From NCBI GenBank assembly GCA_910587515.1, contig CAJULW010000010.1, forward strand, positions 62,001 through 126,000: a stretch of 64,000 nt of DNA. The letters run 5' to 3'. The notes beneath the pieces were generated by a model. The model saw only the letters and a program-made list of their open reading frames with translations. It was not told the origin of the DNA and did no database searches. This document shows positions 63,369 to 64,000 of this stretch, one piece after another. The position numbers were made by a program, and so were the translations under genes. This DNA comes from an uncultured Duncaniella sp. GTDB taxonomy: Bacteria > Bacteroidota > Bacteroidia > Bacteroidales > Muribaculaceae. How positions within the stretch are numbered: the first letter of the stretch is position 1; each line of letters starts with the position of its first letter.

Positions 63369-64000
63369 TTACGCTTTCCAACTGTCTTTCAACGCGATTG
63401 TCCTGTTGAAAATCAGGTTGTCGGGAGATGAGTCCGGATCAAGGGTAAAATATCCTATTCTCTGGAACTGCAACGGAAGCCCTGGATTCGCGATCTTTGC
63501 AAGATATGGTTCCACTTTTATGTTTTCAACAATTTTCAATGAATCCGGGTTTAGCATTTCGCGGAAATCGCGGTCTGTTTCGGCTGCCGGGTTTTCAACA
63601 TTGAAAAGACGGTCATAAATACGAGCGGTCGCATTGACGGCATGTTGGGCTGACACCCAGTGCAGTGTGCCTTTTACTTTCCGTTGGCTTCCGGGAAGTC
63701 CGCTGCGTGTCTCCGGGTCGTAAGTGCAGTATATTTCCTCGATATTACCCTCGGAGTCTTTTTTACATCCGGTGCATTTTACGATGTATGCGCCTTTCAG
63801 GCGTACTTCGCCTTCAGGGGCAAGACGGAAGAATTTTTTTGGAGGATTTTCCATGAAGTCATCCCGCTCGATGTATATTTCACGGCTGAACGGCATTTCA
63901 TGTGTGCCTGATCCCGGTTCTTCAGGATTGTTTTCCATCTCGACAGTTTCTACCTGGTCTTCGGGGTAGTTTGTTATGACCACTTTGACTGGGTTGATCA
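63369..64000 (-). CDS. glnS: Glutamine-tRNA ligase, C-terminal part (cut by window edge)
   Basis: The frame is open to the last base of the window, so the N-terminal catalytic part lies beyond it. The ~210 residues seen are the anticodon-binding beta-barrels of GlnRS: INPVKVVITNYPEDQVETVE, REIYIERDDFMENPPKKFFR, VKGTLHWVSAQHAVNATARI and ERFQRIGYF-like LQFQRIGYFTLDPDSS, ending in FNRTIALKDSWKA. GlnRS charges tRNA-Gln. A TPR gene follows downstream. Confidence 0.93.
   Translation of the reverse strand, partial: INPVKVVITNYPEDQVETVEMENNPEEPGSGTHEMPFSREIYIERDDFMENPPKKFFRLAPEGEVRLKGAYIVKCTGCKKDSEGNIEEIYCTYDPETRSGLPGSQRKVKGTLHWVSAQHAVNATARIYDRLFNVENPAAETDRDFREMLNPDSLKIVENIKVEPYLAKIANPGLPLQFQRIGYFTLDPDSSPDNLIFNRTIALKDSWKA

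Noticed and set aside
1..64000. CRISPR arrays, tRNA/rRNA genes, IS elements, prophage or integron
   Set aside because: I read for spaced direct repeats, clover-leaf termini, conserved rRNA segments, transposase and integrase motifs and found none.

Overview
This 64 kb window reads as chromosome of a Bacteroidales bacterium, most likely a gut Muribaculaceae-type genome. The evidence is a SusC/SusD pair with DUF4843 and PKD-like lipoproteins, a VorB-type 2-oxoacid:ferredoxin oxidoreductase operon, the parB-DUF5683-MltD order typical of Bacteroidetes, C-terminal tails on secreted glycanases that resemble type IX secretion (T9SS) sorting domains, weak Shine-Dalgarno sequences, and many upstream boxes of the Bacteroidetes form TAnnTTTG with a TTTG/TTG about 19-22 bases before. 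I see no rRNA, tRNA, CRISPR array, IS element, integrase or phage gene. The species assignment is inference.

Layout. 0-3 kb (+): the end of parB, a DUF5683 membrane protein and a LysM lytic transglycosylase, closed by a long bidirectional terminator. 3.1-9.4 kb (-): a ferredoxin/VorB/beta/gamma operon, then pfkA, a LolD-like ABC ATPase, a NigD-like lipoprotein and a cyclophilin. 10-17 kb (mostly +): a GT4 glycosyltransferase, an unknown 125-residue protein (-), an AraC regulator, a PAP2 phosphatase, a single-chain ABC-ATPase/DUF4435 (Toprim) protein and a stand-alone adenylation domain with degraded catalytic motifs. 17-26.4 kb (-): an MscS-type channel and a GH31-GH2-GH3 exoglycosidase operon. 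26.7-33.9 kb: a DUF5106 lipoprotein, HD-domain protein, branched-chain aminotransferase, a candidate structured RNA, an SGNH hydrolase, DsbD, DUF6155 and DUF695 proteins.

34-42.2 kb (-) is a five-gene outer-membrane uptake operon: susC, susD, DUF4843 lipoprotein, PKD-like lipoprotein and a TlpA-type thioredoxin. 42.5-47.7 kb (+) carries a ClC protein, lgt, and the tightly coupled genes pheS, nth, TRIC channel and GtrA. 47.8-64 kb (-) carries an S9 peptidase, prs, a modular GH10 xylanase, an AspT/YidE-type transporter, a MATE exporter, trigger factor, a GH13 amylase, a TPR protein and the 3' part of glnS.

How the parts fit. Most genes are housekeeping: energy metabolism, protein export and folding, translation and envelope. 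Carbohydrate foraging is represented by GH31/GH2/GH3 (a set that fits xyloglucan oligosaccharides), GH10 (xylan) and GH13 (starch). DsbD and the operon-borne TlpA suggest periplasmic thiol chemistry near the SusCD importer. The least explained parts are the ABC-ATPase/Toprim protein, the probably inactive adenylation domain and the structured RNA near 29.6 kb. All coordinates come from reading the sequence; family names come from motif recognition, not from database searches.
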